From positions 806,001 to 870,000 of the forward strand of contig NZ_CP128355.1 of NCBI RefSeq assembly GCF_038789205.1: DNA of 64,000 nt, written 5' to 3'. The stretch is from Staphylococcus hsinchuensis (GTDB lineage: Bacteria; Bacillota; Bacilli; Staphylococcales; Staphylococcaceae). Below the pieces are notes generated by a model. The model was not told the DNA's origin and made no database searches. It saw only the letters and a list, made by a program, of their open reading frames with translations. A program made the position numbers and the translations under genes. Of this stretch, positions 40,282-50,934 are shown one piece after another. Each line of letters begins with the position of its first letter. Within the stretch, counting starts at the first letter, position 1.

Positions 40282-41656
40282 AAACGGTTAAGGATTTGAT
40301 TAAAGCGTCGGTGTGATCTTTAATTTTTGAAAATGGAATGCCTCCAAATCCTAAAATAAATTTGGTTTCAGTGATTGTATCATCATACATACTATAAGGA
40401 ATGATTTTTAAGTGGTTATCTTTTGCACGTGCTAAACATTGTTCTGTTGTTAATTTATTTTTTACAGTTAAAGTGAAATGCATGCCCGCAAGTGCGTCAT
40501 CAATCTTCAACTGTTTATGATAGGGTTCTAGCGCATCAATAATATATTGAAGTTTGGCTTTATATACTTTACGCATTTTATTTAAATGCCGTTCAAAACT
40601 TCCAGAAGCCATGAATTTTGCTACGATATGTTGCATGTGTGTAGGCACTGTATTTGATGGTTTATTATGCATATGATCGAATTTATCCACTAATTTATCG
40701 GGTAGGACTAAATATGCGATTCTGCAACTAGGGAACAGTGATTTTGAAAATGAACTGATATAAATCACTTTGTCTTTCGTGTCTAAACTTTGTAAAGCAG
40801 GAATAGGTTTCCCAAAATATCTAAATTCTGAATCGTAATCATCTTCAATGATGTAGCGATCAGTTCGTTGTTGAGCCCAATGAATTAATTGGGTTCTTTT
40901 TTTGAGATTCATGACATATCCAGTTGGAAATTGGTGGGATGGTGTCACATATGCAACATGATAGTTTGAGGTTTTTAAGTTTTTTAAATCCATACCTGTC
41001 TTGTTTACTGGGAATTGCGCATAGAAGATTTCTTTTTTATCCAGTACATTTTTGATAGGTGGGTAACTTGGATTCTCAATAATGTAGTCTGTTTCTGCTA
41101 ATATATCGGTTAGTAAATAAATGAGCTGTTCAGTAGATGATCCAACAATAATTTGTTCTGGTCGACATGTAACCCCTCTACTATAAAACAGATAATGTGC
41201 GATTTCTTGGCGTAACTTCCACTCCCCTTTAGGGTGCGTATATTGTAATAGATTCACTGCATTATCTTCAAAAGTGTCACGTGCGTACTTTCTAAATTGT
41301 TGGTTTGGAAAATATTCCGTATCTATTTCTCTTAAATTAAATGCGTAATCATAATGAGTTGTAACATCATTTTGAATCGTTTTTGAATCTTCATCATATT
41401 CTACAGGTGATCCTGTTCTGTGTATAAGTGGTAAATTCTCGATATCTGAGACGAAGTAACCTGAACGTGGTTTCGAGTAAATATAACCTTCATCTAATAG
41501 ATATTGGTAAGCGTGCTCAATCGTAGTGTTACTCACTGAAAGGTGCTGACTTAATGCACGTTTTGACGGGAATTTATCTCCAGATTGATATTGACCTTCA
41601 ATAATTTGTTGTTTTAAATCTTCATACAATTTGATATAGAGATGTGATTTTACCAT
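40280..41656 (-). CDS. pdxR: PdxR, MocR/GntR-type activator of pyridoxal phosphate synthesis
   Basis: 458 residues: N-terminal GntR winged helix (about 1-75; KFPSKRALSQHLSVSNTTIE is the recognition part) fused to a type I aminotransferase-like domain, with the PLP lysine in SSFSKSLFPS. MocR-type PdxR proteins sense PLP and activate pdxST when it is low. Divergent from pdxS with a 98-base shared promoter region, the standard PdxR arrangement. Ribosome-binding site AAGGGG on the minus strand before the ATG. Catalytic activity is not expected. Confidence 0.93.
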   Translation of the reverse strand: MVKSHLYIKLYEDLKQQIIEGQYQSGDKFPSKRALSQHLSVSNTTIEHAYQYLLDEGYIYSKPRSGYFVSDIENLPLIHRTGSPVEYDEDSKTIQNDVTTHYDYAFNLREIDTEYFPNQQFRKYARDTFEDNAVNLLQYTHPKGEWKLRQEIAHYLFYSRGVTCRPEQIIVGSSTEQLIYLLTDILAETDYIIENPSYPPIKNVLDKKEIFYAQFPVNKTGMDLKNLKTSNYHVAYVTPSHQFPTGYVMNLKKRTQLIHWAQQRTDRYIIEDDYDSEFRYFGKPIPALQSLDTKDKVIYISSFSKSLFPSCRIAYLVLPDKLVDKFDHMHNKPSNTVPTHMQHIVAKFMASGSFERHLNKMRKVYKAKLQYIIDALEPYHKQLKIDDALAGMHFTLTVKNKLTTEQCLARAKDNHLKIIPYSMYDDTITETKFILGFGGIPFSKIKDHTDALIKSLTV

Positions 41657-41684
41657 ATAACTGACCCCTTAAATTAATTCGGAA

Positions 41685-41713
41685 TTGTCCCTTTTTAAAT
41701 ACCAGTTTATCTT
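41685..41713 (+). promoter_or_regulatory. pdxS promoter in the pdxR-pdxS divergent region
   Basis: TTGTCC at 41685-41690, 17 bases, TATCTT at 41708-41713. PdxR half-sites are expected near here, but I could not define repeats with confidence. Confidence 0.5.
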
Positions 41714-41754
41714 TTAAAATGAATTTAATCAACTTAGTAAAGGGGTAATAATTT

Positions 41755-42642
41755 ATGAGTAAAATGACTGGATCAGAAAGAGTTAAAAGAGGTATGGCTG
41801 AAATGCAAAAAGGCGGCGTAATTATGGACGTCGTAAATGCAGAACAAGCTAAAATCGCTGAAGAAGCTGGCGCAGTTGCAGTGATGGCTTTAGAGCGTGT
41901 ACCATCTGATATTAGAGCAGCTGGTGGTGTAGCACGTATGGCTAACCCAAATATTATTGAAGAGGTTATGAATGCAGTTTCTATACCAGTCATGGCTAAA
42001 GGTCGTATTGGTCATATTACTGAAGCGAGAGTATTAGAATCTATGGGTGTTGACTATATCGATGAATCTGAAGTACTTACACCTGCAGATGAAGAATACC
42101 ACTTACGTAAAGATAACTTTACTGTACCATTTGTATGTGGTTGCCGTAACTTAGGGGAAGCTGCACGACGTATTGGTGAAGGTGCAGCGATGTTACGTAC
42201 GAAAGGTGAGCCAGGTACAGGTAATATCGTTGAAGCAGTAAGACATATGAGACAAGTTAATGCTGAAGTAAGTCGTTTAACAGTAATGAATGATGATGAA
42301 ATTATGACTGAGGCTAAAAATATTGGTGCACCTTATGAAGTATTAAAAGATATTAAAGATCATGGTCGCTTACCAGTAGTTAACTTTGCTGCGGGCGGTG
42401 TAGCAACACCTCAAGATGCTGCATTAATGATGGAATTAGGCGCTGATGGTGTGTTCGTTGGTTCAGGTATCTTTAAATCAGATGATCCTGAAAAATTCGC
42501 CAAAGCGATTGTTCAAGCTACAACACATTATCAAGACTATGAATTAATAGGCCGTTTAGCAAAAGATTTAGGTACTGCTATGAAAGGGTTAGACATTAAT
42601 GAATTGTCATTAGAAGAACGTATGCAAGAGCGTGGTTGGTAA
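41755..42642 (+). CDS. pdxS: pyridoxal 5'-phosphate synthase, PdxS subunit
   Basis: 295 residues, a (beta/alpha)8 barrel. D25 (IMDVVN) and K82 ([10 protein letters not shown]) are the catalytic residues that form PLP from ribose-5-phosphate, glyceraldehyde-3-phosphate and ammonia. Very highly conserved. AAAGGGG precedes the ATG. The stop is one base before the pdxT ATG, so the glutaminase partner is translationally coupled. Confidence 0.97.
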   Translation: MSKMTGSERVKRGMAEMQKGGVIMDVVNAEQAKIAEEAGAVAVMALERVPSDIRAAGGVARMANPNIIEEVMNAVSIPVMAKGRIGHITEARVLESMGVDYIDESEVLTPADEEYHLRKDNFTVPFVCGCRNLGEAARRIGEGAAMLRTKGEPGTGNIVEAVRHMRQVNAEVSRLTVMNDDEIMTEAKNIGAPYEVLKDIKDHGRLPVVNFAAGGVATPQDAALMMELGADGVFVGSGIFKSDDPEKFAKAIVQATTHYQDYELIGRLAKDLGTAMKGLDINELSLEERMQERGW

Positions 42643-42643
42643 G

Positions 42644-43210
42644 ATGAAGATAGGTGTATTAGCACTTCAAGGTGCTGTTCGAGAACATATACGCCATATT
42701 GAATTAAGTGGACATGAAGGTATCTCTGTTAAAAGAACAGAGCAGTTAAACGATATAGATGGCTTAATCATACCTGGTGGTGAATCTACTACTTTACGTC
42801 GCTTAATGAATTTATATGGCTTTAAAGAAGCCTTACAACAATCTGAGCTTCCAATGTTTGGGACATGTGCAGGTTTAATTGTACTATCTAAAGATATAGT
42901 TGGCGAAGAAGGTTATCTCAATAAATTAGATATTACTGTTGAGAGAAATTCTTTCGGTAGACAAGTAGATAGCTTTGAAAGTGAATTAGATGTTAAAGGT
43001 GTGGCTCAAGATATCGAAGGCGTGTTTATTCGTGCACCCCATATCACAGAAGTTCATGGCGAGGCTCAAATTCTTAGTGAAATCTCAAATAAAATTGTAG
43101 CAGTACAAGAAGGTAAATATTTGGGTGTTTCTTTCCATCCTGAATTAACAGATGATTTTAGAATTACTCAATATTTCATAGATGAAATTGTAGCTAAACA
43201 AGAAAAATAA
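42644..43210 (+). CDS. pdxT: pyridoxal 5'-phosphate synthase, glutaminase subunit PdxT
   Basis: 188 residues from ATG 42644 ([15 protein letters not shown]). The in-frame GTG at 42632 lies inside pdxS and adds four residues not seen in the family. Class I glutaminase: GGESTT (about 46), nucleophile Cys in FGTCAGLI (about 78), and the His/Glu pair in SFHPEL (about 168). It supplies ammonia to PdxS through a 12+12 complex. Confidence 0.96.
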   Translation: MKIGVLALQGAVREHIRHIELSGHEGISVKRTEQLNDIDGLIIPGGESTTLRRLMNLYGFKEALQQSELPMFGTCAGLIVLSKDIVGEEGYLNKLDITVERNSFGRQVDSFESELDVKGVAQDIEGVFIRAPHITEVHGEAQILSEISNKIVAVQEGKYLGVSFHPELTDDFRITQYFIDEIVAKQEK

Positions 43211-43231
43211 TATAAATCCCATTAAAATAAT

Positions 43232-43272
43232 AAAAAGTGGTTCGTCGCAAATATGCGATGAACCACTTTTTT
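43232..43272. terminator. bidirectional terminator between pdxT and nupC
   Basis: An 18-bp stem (43232-43249 with 43254-43271, one G-U) with A runs on the left and T runs on the right; serves both convergent genes. Confidence 0.92.
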
Positions 43273-43273
43273 A

Positions 43274-44488
43274 TTAAATGAAGAATCCTGCTATAGCTGC
43301 TGAGATAAATGATACGAGTGTCGCACCGAATAATAATTTTAATCCAAAACGTGCAACCATATCTCCTTTTTCACTATTTAGAGATTTAATCGCACCAGAA
43401 ATAATTCCAATTGAACTAAAGTTTGCGAATGATACAACGAATACTGAAATAACACCAACCGCATGGTCGCTCATATCTTTCGCCTTTCTCAAGCTTTCCA
43501 TTGCTACGAATTCGTTTGAAAGTAATTTAGTTGCCATGATTGAACCTGCTTGAACGGCATCATCCCATGGTACGCCGACTAAGAATGCAAACGGCGCAAA
43601 GACAAAACCAATTAATGTTTGGAAGTCCCATGTAATATGTCCACCAGATACGCCAGTGAAGATGGCGCTCACGACACCATTGAGCAATGCAATGATTGCA
43701 ATATAACCAATTAACATTGCCCCGACAATGACTGCAACTTTAAATCCGTCTAAGATGTATTCCCCTAATACTTCGAAGAAAGATTGTTTCTTTGTTTCAC
43801 TTTTCTCTAAAATCAATTTATCTTCTTTTTCATCAACTGTGTATGGATTGATGATAGATGCGATGATAAAACCGCCAAATAAATTTAATACTACAGCTGT
43901 AACTACGTATCGTGGTTCAATCAACGTAAAGTATGCACCGATGATCGAAGCTGAAACTGTAGACATCGCAGACGCAGTTAACGTATAGAGTCTTTGTTTA
44001 GAAATGTGAGCTAACTCATTCTTTAATGAAATGAATACTTCTGATTGTCCCAATATAGCTGCAGCAACCGCATTGTATGATTCTAGACGACCCATACCAT
44101 TAATTTTTGAAATGATTAAACCTAAGAAGTTAATGATTAAAGGTAAAATTTTTGTGTATTGTAAGATACCAATTAACGCTGAAATAAATACGATAGGTAG
44201 TAATACATTAAAGAAGAATGGTGGGTTCTTCGGATCGACATATTCGAAACCACCGAACACGAATTTTACACCTTCAGCTGCCTTTAATAGTAAATAGTTA
44301 AAGCCATTTGATATCGCTCCGATAACTGTAATACCGAACTTTGTTTTTAATAATATGAAAGCAAATACAAGTTGTATTAAGAGTAATATTCCGACATACT
44401 TCCATCGAATGTTCTTTCTGTCAGAACTAAATAAATAGGCCAAGCCTAAAAATACTGCAATCCCAATTAATCCTATGATAATATGCAT
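43274..44488 (-). CDS. nupC: NupC family nucleoside transporter
   Basis: 404 residues, hydrophobic, about nine membrane helices. Segments such as GQSEVFISLKNELAHISKQRL (around residue 150) and TASAMSTVSASIIGAYFTLIEP match concentrative nucleoside transporters (CNT family), which import nucleosides with protons or sodium. Single gene on the minus strand, convergent with pdxT. Ribosome-binding site AAAAGGG is about 11 bases before the ATG. Which nucleosides it carries cannot be told. Confidence 0.9.
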   Translation of the reverse strand: MHIIIGLIGIAVFLGLAYLFSSDRKNIRWKYVGILLLIQLVFAFILLKTKFGITVIGAISNGFNYLLLKAAEGVKFVFGGFEYVDPKNPPFFFNVLLPIVFISALIGILQYTKILPLIINFLGLIISKINGMGRLESYNAVAAAILGQSEVFISLKNELAHISKQRLYTLTASAMSTVSASIIGAYFTLIEPRYVVTAVVLNLFGGFIIASIINPYTVDEKEDKLILEKSETKKQSFFEVLGEYILDGFKVAVIVGAMLIGYIAIIALLNGVVSAIFTGVSGGHITWDFQTLIGFVFAPFAFLVGVPWDDAVQAGSIMATKLLSNEFVAMESLRKAKDMSDHAVGVISVFVVSFANFSSIGIISGAIKSLNSEKGDMVARFGLKLLFGATLVSFISAAIAGFFI

Positions 44489-44584
44489 AATAATTTCAGT
44501 CCCTTTTAAATTTTCTTATCTTATATCATACAATAAAACAGAGTTTACTAACATGAGTATTTTAAAATTTTTAAATCAAATTGG

Positions 44585-44613
44585 TTGAAAAAGGTCAAAG
44601 TTGGTCATATAAT
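44585..44613 (+). promoter_or_regulatory. ctsR operon promoter
   Basis: TTGAAA at 44585-44590, 17 bases, TATAAT at 44608-44613. It is overlapped by the CtsR boxes. Confidence 0.85.
44593..44609 (+). promoter_or_regulatory. CtsR operator 1
   Basis: GGTCAAA-GTT-GGTCATA, the CtsR heptad repeat with three-base spacing, lying between the -35 and -10 boxes. Confidence 0.88.
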
Positions 44614-44615
44614 AT

Positions 44616-44632
44616 AGTCAAAGATGGTCAAA
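44616..44632 (+). promoter_or_regulatory. CtsR operator 2
   Basis: AGTCAAA-GAT-GGTCAAA, a second heptad repeat at the transcription start and leader. Two boxes indicate tight autoregulation. Confidence 0.9.
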
Positions 44633-44645
44633 AGAGGTGATGAAC

Positions 44646-45107
44646 ATGCATAACATGTCCGACATCATAGAACAATACATTAAGAAATTATTTGAGGACG
44701 CAAATGAAGATGTAGTTGAAATTCAACGTGCACATATTGCGCAACGCTTTGATTGTGTACCCTCGCAGCTAAACTATGTGATCAAGACTCGTTTTACGAA
44801 CGAACACGGTTATGAAATAGAAAGTAAACGTGGTGGAGGCGGTTATATCCGCATCACGAAGATAGAAAATAGAGACGTAAAAGGTTATATTAATCACTTA
44901 TTACAATTGATCGGACCATCTATTTCTCAACAACAAGGATACTATATTATTGATGGTTTATTAGACAACCATTACATCAATGAAAGAGAAGCTAAGATGA
45001 TCAGAGCTGTAATAGACAGAGAAACATTAAACATGGATGTGATGGCTCGAGATATTATTCGAGCTAATATTCTTAAACGTTTGCTACACGTGATTAGTTA
45101 TTATTAA
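44646..45107 (+). CDS. ctsR: class III heat-shock repressor CtsR
   Basis: 153 residues from ATG 44646 ([16 protein letters not shown]); the GTG 44637 and ATG 44640 overlap the ribosome-binding site AGAGGTG. Winged helix with the glycine-rich beta-wing [12 protein letters not shown] (about 60-71), which is both the DNA contact and the thermosensor. CtsR represses clp genes and its own operon; heat or arginine phosphorylation by McsB inactivates it. First gene of ctsR-mcsA-mcsB-clpC. Confidence 0.97.
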   Translation: MHNMSDIIEQYIKKLFEDANEDVVEIQRAHIAQRFDCVPSQLNYVIKTRFTNEHGYEIESKRGGGGYIRITKIENRDVKGYINHLLQLIGPSISQQQGYYIIDGLLDNHYINEREAKMIRAVIDRETLNMDVMARDIIRANILKRLLHVISYY

Positions 45108-45123
45108 AGTGAGGTGATGTGAC

Positions 45124-45681
45124 GTGCTCTGTGAAAATTGTCATTCAAACGAAGCTGAATATAAAGTTGCTTTTAAAGGCGTAGATGGATTAGAAGAAAA
45201 ATGGCTTTGTCCGACATGTGCACAAAGTGATAATGTTTGGTCGAACGATCAGCAAATGCAAGGTAACGATGATATTGAAGATACTTTCGTCATTAAACAA
45301 ATCTTACAGCACTTAGCAGCAAAACACGGCTTAGAGTTTGATAACATTGCATTTAAAGAAGAGAAACGTTGTCCTACGTGCGGTATGACCCTCAAAGATA
45401 TTGCACACGTCGGTAAATTCGGTTGTGCGGATTGCTTTGGAACTTTCAAAGACGACATTATCGATATTGTTAGACGCGTGCAAGGCGGACAAGTTGAACA
45501 CGTCGGCAAAACACCTCAGTCTTCATATAAAAAGTTAGCACTTAAAAAGAAAATAGAAGAAAAATCGTCATATTTAGACAAACTCATAGAAGAACAAAAT
45601 TTCGAAGAAGCTGCAATTGTTCGTGATGAAATCAAAGCTTTGAAGGCGGACAGCGAGGTGAATCGTGATGAACAACAGTGA
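45124..45681 (+). CDS. mcsA: McsA, zinc-binding activator of McsB
   Basis: 185 residues. Four CxxC motifs are visible (CENC at 3, CPTC at 29, CPTC at 87, CADC at about 103), followed by a coiled-coil UVR domain (about 140-175). McsA activates the kinase McsB and helps deliver CtsR to ClpC. Start is GTG at 45124 behind GAGGTGATG. It overlaps mcsB. Confidence 0.95.
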   Translation: MLCENCHSNEAEYKVAFKGVDGLEEKWLCPTCAQSDNVWSNDQQMQGNDDIEDTFVIKQILQHLAAKHGLEFDNIAFKEEKRCPTCGMTLKDIAHVGKFGCADCFGTFKDDIIDIVRRVQGGQVEHVGKTPQSSYKKLALKKKIEEKSSYLDKLIEEQNFEEAAIVRDEIKALKADSEVNRDEQQ

Positions 45682-46678
45682 AATTAATGCATATATGAGT
45701 GAATGGATGCGTAATGTAGCTGAAGTGCCAGTCGTTATGTCATCAAGAATTAGACTAGCTAGAAATTTAAATAATCATGTTCATCCGTTGATGTTTCCAT
45801 CAGAAGAGGCAGGATTTCGAGTGATAAACGAAGTACAGGATGCACTTCCAGAAATGTCTATTCAACGATTAGATATGATGGACCAACAGAGTAAATATAA
45901 ACTTGTGGCGAAACATTTAATAAGCCCAGAGTTAATTAAACAACCGGCTTCTGCATTGTTAGCGAATGAGGATGAATCGTTAAGTGTCATGGTAAATGAA
46001 GAAGATCATATTCGCATACAAGCAATGGGAAATGATTTATCACTGCATAGTTTGTATGAGAAAGCATCAGAAATTGACGACAAATTAGATAAAGCATTAG
46101 ATATTAGCTTTGATGAAAATCTCGGTTATTTAACGACTTGTCCTACAAATATTGGGACAGGTATGAGGGCGAGTGTCATGGTGCACTTACCTGGATTATC
46201 GATTATGAACCGGATGAATCGCATTGCTCAAACAATCAGCCGATTTGGTTTTACAATTAGAGGTATTTACGGAGAAGGTTCGCAAGTCTACGGTCATATA
46301 TATCAAATATCTAACCAGCTTACTTTAGGTAACACCGAAGATCATATTATCGAGAGTTTAAACGAAGTTGTGCAACAGATTATCAACGAAGAACTTCAAA
46401 TAAGGGATCAGCTTAATGAGCACAATCATAGTGAAACGCTAGATCGAGTATATCGTTCGTTAGGTATTTTAAAGTATAGTAGACTGATGAATATGGAAGA
46501 GGCCTCATTAAGACTGAGCGATGTAAAGCTTGGTATTGATTTAGGTTATTTAGAATTAGAGCACTTTAAATTTAATGAAATGATGATCGCGATGCAAACA
46601 CCATTCTTATTAGATGATGAAGATGATAGATCAGTAAATGAAATTAGAGCGCAAATATTGAGAGAACATATAAATTAG
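45668..46678 (+). CDS. mcsB: protein arginine kinase McsB
   Basis: 336 residues from ATG 45668; the GTG at 45665 is only four bases from the GAGGTG, so the ATG is preferred. Guanidino-kinase fold: [10 protein letters not shown] at about 25-34 and the loop with the active-site region [15 protein letters not shown] (about 159-173). McsB phosphorylates arginines on CtsR and on damaged proteins, marking them for ClpCP. Confidence 0.96.
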   Translation: MNNSEINAYMSEWMRNVAEVPVVMSSRIRLARNLNNHVHPLMFPSEEAGFRVINEVQDALPEMSIQRLDMMDQQSKYKLVAKHLISPELIKQPASALLANEDESLSVMVNEEDHIRIQAMGNDLSLHSLYEKASEIDDKLDKALDISFDENLGYLTTCPTNIGTGMRASVMVHLPGLSIMNRMNRIAQTISRFGFTIRGIYGEGSQVYGHIYQISNQLTLGNTEDHIIESLNEVVQQIINEELQIRDQLNEHNHSETLDRVYRSLGILKYSRLMNMEEASLRLSDVKLGIDLGYLELEHFKFNEMMIAMQTPFLLDDEDDRSVNEIRAQILREHIN

Positions 46679-46692
46679 GAGGTCATGCTATT

Positions 46693-49161
46693 ATGTTATT
46701 TGGTAGATTAACAGAGCGTGCACAACGTGTATTAGCACACGCCCAAGAAGAGGCAATTAGATTAAATCATTCAAATATAGGAACAGAACATTTACTCTTA
46801 GGACTTATGAAAGAGCCAGAAGGTATTGCAGCTAAAGTGCTAGAGTCATTTGATATTACGGAAGCAAAGGTCATCGAAGAAGTTGAAAAACTTATCGGTC
46901 ATGGCCAAGAGCAAATGGGTGCGCTACATTACACACCTCGTGCGAAAAAGGTTATTGAATTATCAATGGATGAAGCACGTAAATTGCATCACAATTTCGT
47001 AGGAACTGAGCATATTTTACTTGGTCTTATTCGTGAAAATGAAGGTGTCGCTGCACGTGTATTTGCAAACTTAGACTTAAACATTACGAAAGCCCGTGCA
47101 CAAGTTGTAAAAGCACTAGGCAGTCCTGAAATGAATACAAAAAATGCGCAAGCAAACAAATCAAACAACACACCAACATTAGATGGACTTGCACGTGACT
47201 TAACTGTTATCGCTAAAGATGGCACATTAGATCCAGTCATCGGTCGTGATAAAGAAATCACTCGTGTAATCGAAGTATTAAGTCGTCGTACTAAAAATAA
47301 CCCAGTATTAATTGGTGAACCTGGTGTTGGTAAAACAGCAATTGCAGAAGGTTTAGCTCAAGCAATTGTTAACAACGAAGTGCCAGAAACATTAAAAGAT
47401 AAACGCGTGATGTCTCTTGATATGGGTACGGTTGTTGCAGGTACGAAATATCGTGGTGAATTTGAAGAACGCTTGAAAAAAGTTATGGAAGAAATCCATC
47501 AAGCAGGTAACGTCATATTATTCATTGACGAATTACACACATTAGTAGGTGCTGGCGGTGCTGAAGGTGCAATCGATGCTTCAAACATCTTGAAACCAGC
47601 ATTAGCACGTGGTGAACTACAATGTATCGGTGCGACAACTTTAGATGAATATCGTAAAAATATTGAAAAAGATGCAGCACTTGAACGTCGTTTCCAATCT
47701 GTTCAAGTTGATGAACCTACAGTTGAAGATACAATTGAAATCTTAAAAGGGTTACGTGATCGCTATGAAGCACACCACCGTATTAACATCTCAGATCAAG
47801 CACTTATTTCAGCTGCTAAACTCAGCGACCGTTATGTATCAGATAGATTCTTACCAGACAAAGCAATCGACTTAATTGACGAAGCAAGCTCTAAAGTAAG
47901 ATTGAAAAATCATACAACACCACCAAACTTAAAAGAAATTGAACAAGAAATTGAGCAAGTTAAAAATGAAAAAGATGCTGCTGTACATGCTCAAGAATTC
48001 GAAAATGCAGCTAACTTAAGAGATAAACAAACAAAATTAGAAAAACAATACGAAGAATCTAAAAACAATTGGAAAAATACTCAAAACGGTGATAACACAG
48101 CATTATCTGAAGAAGACATCGGTGAAGTTATCGCTGGATGGACAGGTATTCCATTAACAAAAATCAATGAAACTGAATCAGATCGTTTATTAAACTTAGA
48201 AAATACACTACACAACAGAGTTATCGGACAAAAAGATGCGGTAACTTCAATCAGTAAAGCCGTTAGACGTGCAAGAGCTGGATTGAAAGATCCTAAAAAA
48301 CCAATCGGTAGTTTCATCTTCCTTGGCCCAACTGGTGTAGGTAAGACTGAACTCGCACGTGCATTAGCTGAATCTATGTTTGGTGAAGATGATGCCATGA
48401 TTCGTGTTGATATGAGTGAATTCATGGAAAAACACGCTGTCAGTCGTTTAGTCGGAGCCCCTCCAGGCTATGTAGGTCATGATGATGGTGGCCAATTAAC
48501 TGAAAAAGTTAGACGTAAACCATATTCTGTAATCTTATTTGATGAAATAGAAAAAGCACACCCAGATGTATTCAACATCCTATTACAAGTATTAGATGAT
48601 GGTCATTTAACAGATACGAAAGGTCGTCAAGTTGACTTCCGTAACACAGTGATTATTATGACTTCTAACGTTGGTGCACAAGAATTACAAGACCAACGAT
48701 TTGCAGGATTTGGTGGCGCAGCTGAAGGTGAAGACTATGAAACAATCCGTAAGACAATGTTGAAAGAATTGAAAAATGCGTTCCGTCCAGAATTCTTAAA
48801 CCGTGTAGATGACATTATCGTATTCCACAAACTATCAAAAGATGAATTGAAAGAAATTGTTACGATGATGGTAAACAGATTAACAAGTCGTCTTCACGAA
48901 CAAGACATCAACATTAAAGTAACCGACGCTGCGAAAGAAAAAATTGCAGAAGAAGGTTATGACCCAGAATACGGTGCGCGCCCATTAATTCGTGCAATCC
49001 AAAAAACAGTAGAAGATAATTTAAGTGAACTCATCTTAGACGGTAATCAAATTGAAGGTAAAGACGTTCAAATTGATTACGATGGAGAAGAATTTAAATA
49101 TGACATTCAAGAACGTACAGAAACTGAAGATCAAGATAAAGCAACTTCTGAATCTAAATAG
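46693..49161 (+). CDS. clpC: ATP-dependent Clp protease ATP-binding subunit ClpC
   Basis: 822 residues. N-terminal double Clp repeat (1-150), AAA-1 with Walker [10 protein letters not shown] at about 208, a UVR-like middle domain (about 410-480, where McsA/MecA adaptors dock), AAA-2 with GPTGVGKTE at about 544, then the C-terminal small domain and an acidic tail. It unfolds substrates for ClpP. Ribosome-binding site TAGGAGGTCAT. Last gene of the CtsR operon; ends at a repeat-borne terminator. Confidence 0.97.
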   Translation: MLFGRLTERAQRVLAHAQEEAIRLNHSNIGTEHLLLGLMKEPEGIAAKVLESFDITEAKVIEEVEKLIGHGQEQMGALHYTPRAKKVIELSMDEARKLHHNFVGTEHILLGLIRENEGVAARVFANLDLNITKARAQVVKALGSPEMNTKNAQANKSNNTPTLDGLARDLTVIAKDGTLDPVIGRDKEITRVIEVLSRRTKNNPVLIGEPGVGKTAIAEGLAQAIVNNEVPETLKDKRVMSLDMGTVVAGTKYRGEFEERLKKVMEEIHQAGNVILFIDELHTLVGAGGAEGAIDASNILKPALARGELQCIGATTLDEYRKNIEKDAALERRFQSVQVDEPTVEDTIEILKGLRDRYEAHHRINISDQALISAAKLSDRYVSDRFLPDKAIDLIDEASSKVRLKNHTTPPNLKEIEQEIEQVKNEKDAAVHAQEFENAANLRDKQTKLEKQYEESKNNWKNTQNGDNTALSEEDIGEVIAGWTGIPLTKINETESDRLLNLENTLHNRVIGQKDAVTSISKAVRRARAGLKDPKKPIGSFIFLGPTGVGKTELARALAESMFGEDDAMIRVDMSEFMEKHAVSRLVGAPPGYVGHDDGGQLTEKVRRKPYSVILFDEIEKAHPDVFNILLQVLDDGHLTDTKGRQVDFRNTVIIMTSNVGAQELQDQRFAGFGGAAEGEDYETIRKTMLKELKNAFRPEFLNRVDDIIVFHKLSKDELKEIVTMMVNRLTSRLHEQDINIKVTDAAKEKIAEEGYDPEYGARPLIRAIQKTVEDNLSELILDGNQIEGKDVQIDYDGEEFKYDIQERTETEDQDKATSESK

Positions 49162-49185
49162 CTTCACACACAAATAAACGATAAG

Positions 49186-49280
49186 GAGTGGGACAGAAAG
49201 CGAATTTTATAATAGAGATTTCGTATTCCCACTCGTTAACAAAGAATCTGAGACATCTATTTTTGTCTCAGATTCTTTTT
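49186..49280 (+). repeat. GGGACAGAAA intergenic repeat, copy 2 (short form) with terminator
   Basis: Hairpin GAGTGGGA 49186-49193 with TCCCACTC 49227-49234, then only ten bases, then the terminator GAATCTGAGACA 49244-49255 with TGTCTCAGATTC 49264-49275 and five T. Same order as at 5997-6163 but without the 80-base middle part. Terminates clpC. Confidence 0.8.
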
Positions 49281-49442
49281 ATTTTGTGAAAATTTCATGG
49301 AAAGGATGACCGATTTAATTGTGGTTATAATAAAATAAGTGATTTATAAACACCAATAAAAAAGAATAATGTATTTTAATTTGTTTTAACTCTGTATGAG
49401 GTTTAAAATAGATTTGTTCTTATTAAAGATGGAGGTGCAGTT

Positions 49443-50813
49443 TTGGCCAAGAAAAAAGTAATTTTTGAATGTATGGCATGTGGTTACCAGTCACCGAAAT
49501 GGATGGGTAAATGTCCTAACTGTGGCGCATGGAACCAAATGGAAGAAATAGTAGAACAAAAGGCGAGATCTAGTCCAAAACATGGCGTGCGTAGTCGTGA
49601 AAACACAGCTAAAGTACAAAAGTTAAATGATATACAGCAAGAAACGACGCCACGTATATTGAGTAAATCGGAAGAATTCAACCGAGTACTTGGTGGCGGT
49701 ATTGTAAATGGCTCTCTTGTGTTAATAGGTGGAGATCCTGGTATAGGGAAGTCTACTTTACTTTTACAAGTCTGTGCAGCACTTTCTCAATCTCATAATG
49801 TGTTATACATTACGGGTGAGGAATCATTAAGCCAGACAAAATTGAGAGCACAGAGATTAGAAGAAAACTCAAGCAATCTAAATGTTTTTGCAGAGACGGA
49901 TTTGGAAATTATTCATGAAACTGTGAAACAAACGAAACCGGATTTACTCGTGGTCGATTCAATCCAAACAATCTTTCATCCGGAAATCAGTTCAGCACCA
50001 GGTTCAGTTTCTCAAGTGAGAGAAAGTACCCAAAGCCTAATGAACATTGCAAAACAAATGAATATTGCAACATTTATCGTTGGACACGTGACGAAGGAAG
50101 GACAAATTGCTGGCCCAAGGTTGTTAGAACATATGGTTGATACCGTACTCTACTTTGAAGGTGATGAGCACCATGCTTATCGTATATTAAGAGCAGTTAA
50201 GAACCGTTTTGGTTCAACAAATGAGATGGGTATTTTCGAGATGAAACAAAGCGGTTTGAAAGGAGTCAAAAATCCTTCTGAAATGTTCTTAGAAGAACGG
50301 TCAACGAATGTACCTGGATCTACAATCGTCTCTACGATGGAAGGTACGAGACCGCTACTCATAGAAGTTCAAGCGTTAGTTACTCCTACGACATTTAACA
50401 ACCCGAGACGTATGGCTACAGGCATTGATCATAATCGATTGAGTTTATTGATGGCCGTCTTGGAGAAGAAAGAAAATTATTTATTACAACAACAAGATGC
50501 ATATATTAAAGTTGCTGGTGGGGTTAGACTGACCGAACCTGCAGTAGATTTAAGTATTATTGTAGCTACAGCCTCAAGCTTCAAAGATAAAGCAGTCGAT
50601 GGGCTAGATTGTTACATCGGTGAAGTAGGTTTAACAGGAGAAGTTCGCCGTGTGTCACGTATTGAACAACGTGTGCAAGAAGCGGCTAAATTAGGTTTCA
50701 AGAGAGTCATTATTCCAAAGACGAATATCGGTGGCTGGCAGTTCCCAGAAGATATTAAAGTTATAGGAGTGGAAAATGTTCATGATGCTTTAAAATATGC
50801 AATTTCAAAATAA
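49443..50813 (+). CDS. radA: DNA repair/branch migration protein RadA (Sms)
   Basis: 456 residues: N-terminal C4 zinc finger ([18 protein letters not shown], about 10-27), RecA-like ATPase with Walker [10 protein letters not shown] at about 97, the RadA-specific KNRFG motif (about 252), and a C-terminal Lon-protease-like (inactive) domain. It drives branch migration in recombination. Start is TTG at 49443, eight bases after GGAGGTG; no nearby ATG fits. Confidence 0.95.
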   Translation: MAKKKVIFECMACGYQSPKWMGKCPNCGAWNQMEEIVEQKARSSPKHGVRSRENTAKVQKLNDIQQETTPRILSKSEEFNRVLGGGIVNGSLVLIGGDPGIGKSTLLLQVCAALSQSHNVLYITGEESLSQTKLRAQRLEENSSNLNVFAETDLEIIHETVKQTKPDLLVVDSIQTIFHPEISSAPGSVSQVRESTQSLMNIAKQMNIATFIVGHVTKEGQIAGPRLLEHMVDTVLYFEGDEHHAYRILRAVKNRFGSTNEMGIFEMKQSGLKGVKNPSEMFLEERSTNVPGSTIVSTMEGTRPLLIEVQALVTPTTFNNPRRMATGIDHNRLSLLMAVLEKKENYLLQQQDAYIKVAGGVRLTEPAVDLSIIVATASSFKDKAVDGLDCYIGEVGLTGEVRRVSRIEQRVQEAAKLGFKRVIIPKTNIGGWQFPEDIKVIGVENVHDALKYAISK

Positions 50814-50934
50814 TTGCACGTAACACGTAAAACGGAACGATATGTCATAATACATAGGCGTTAAGTTATTCAAAAAGTAAAATTAAAGCATTCAGACATT
50901 ATTTATTAATAAAAGATGAGAAGGGAGGGTGACA

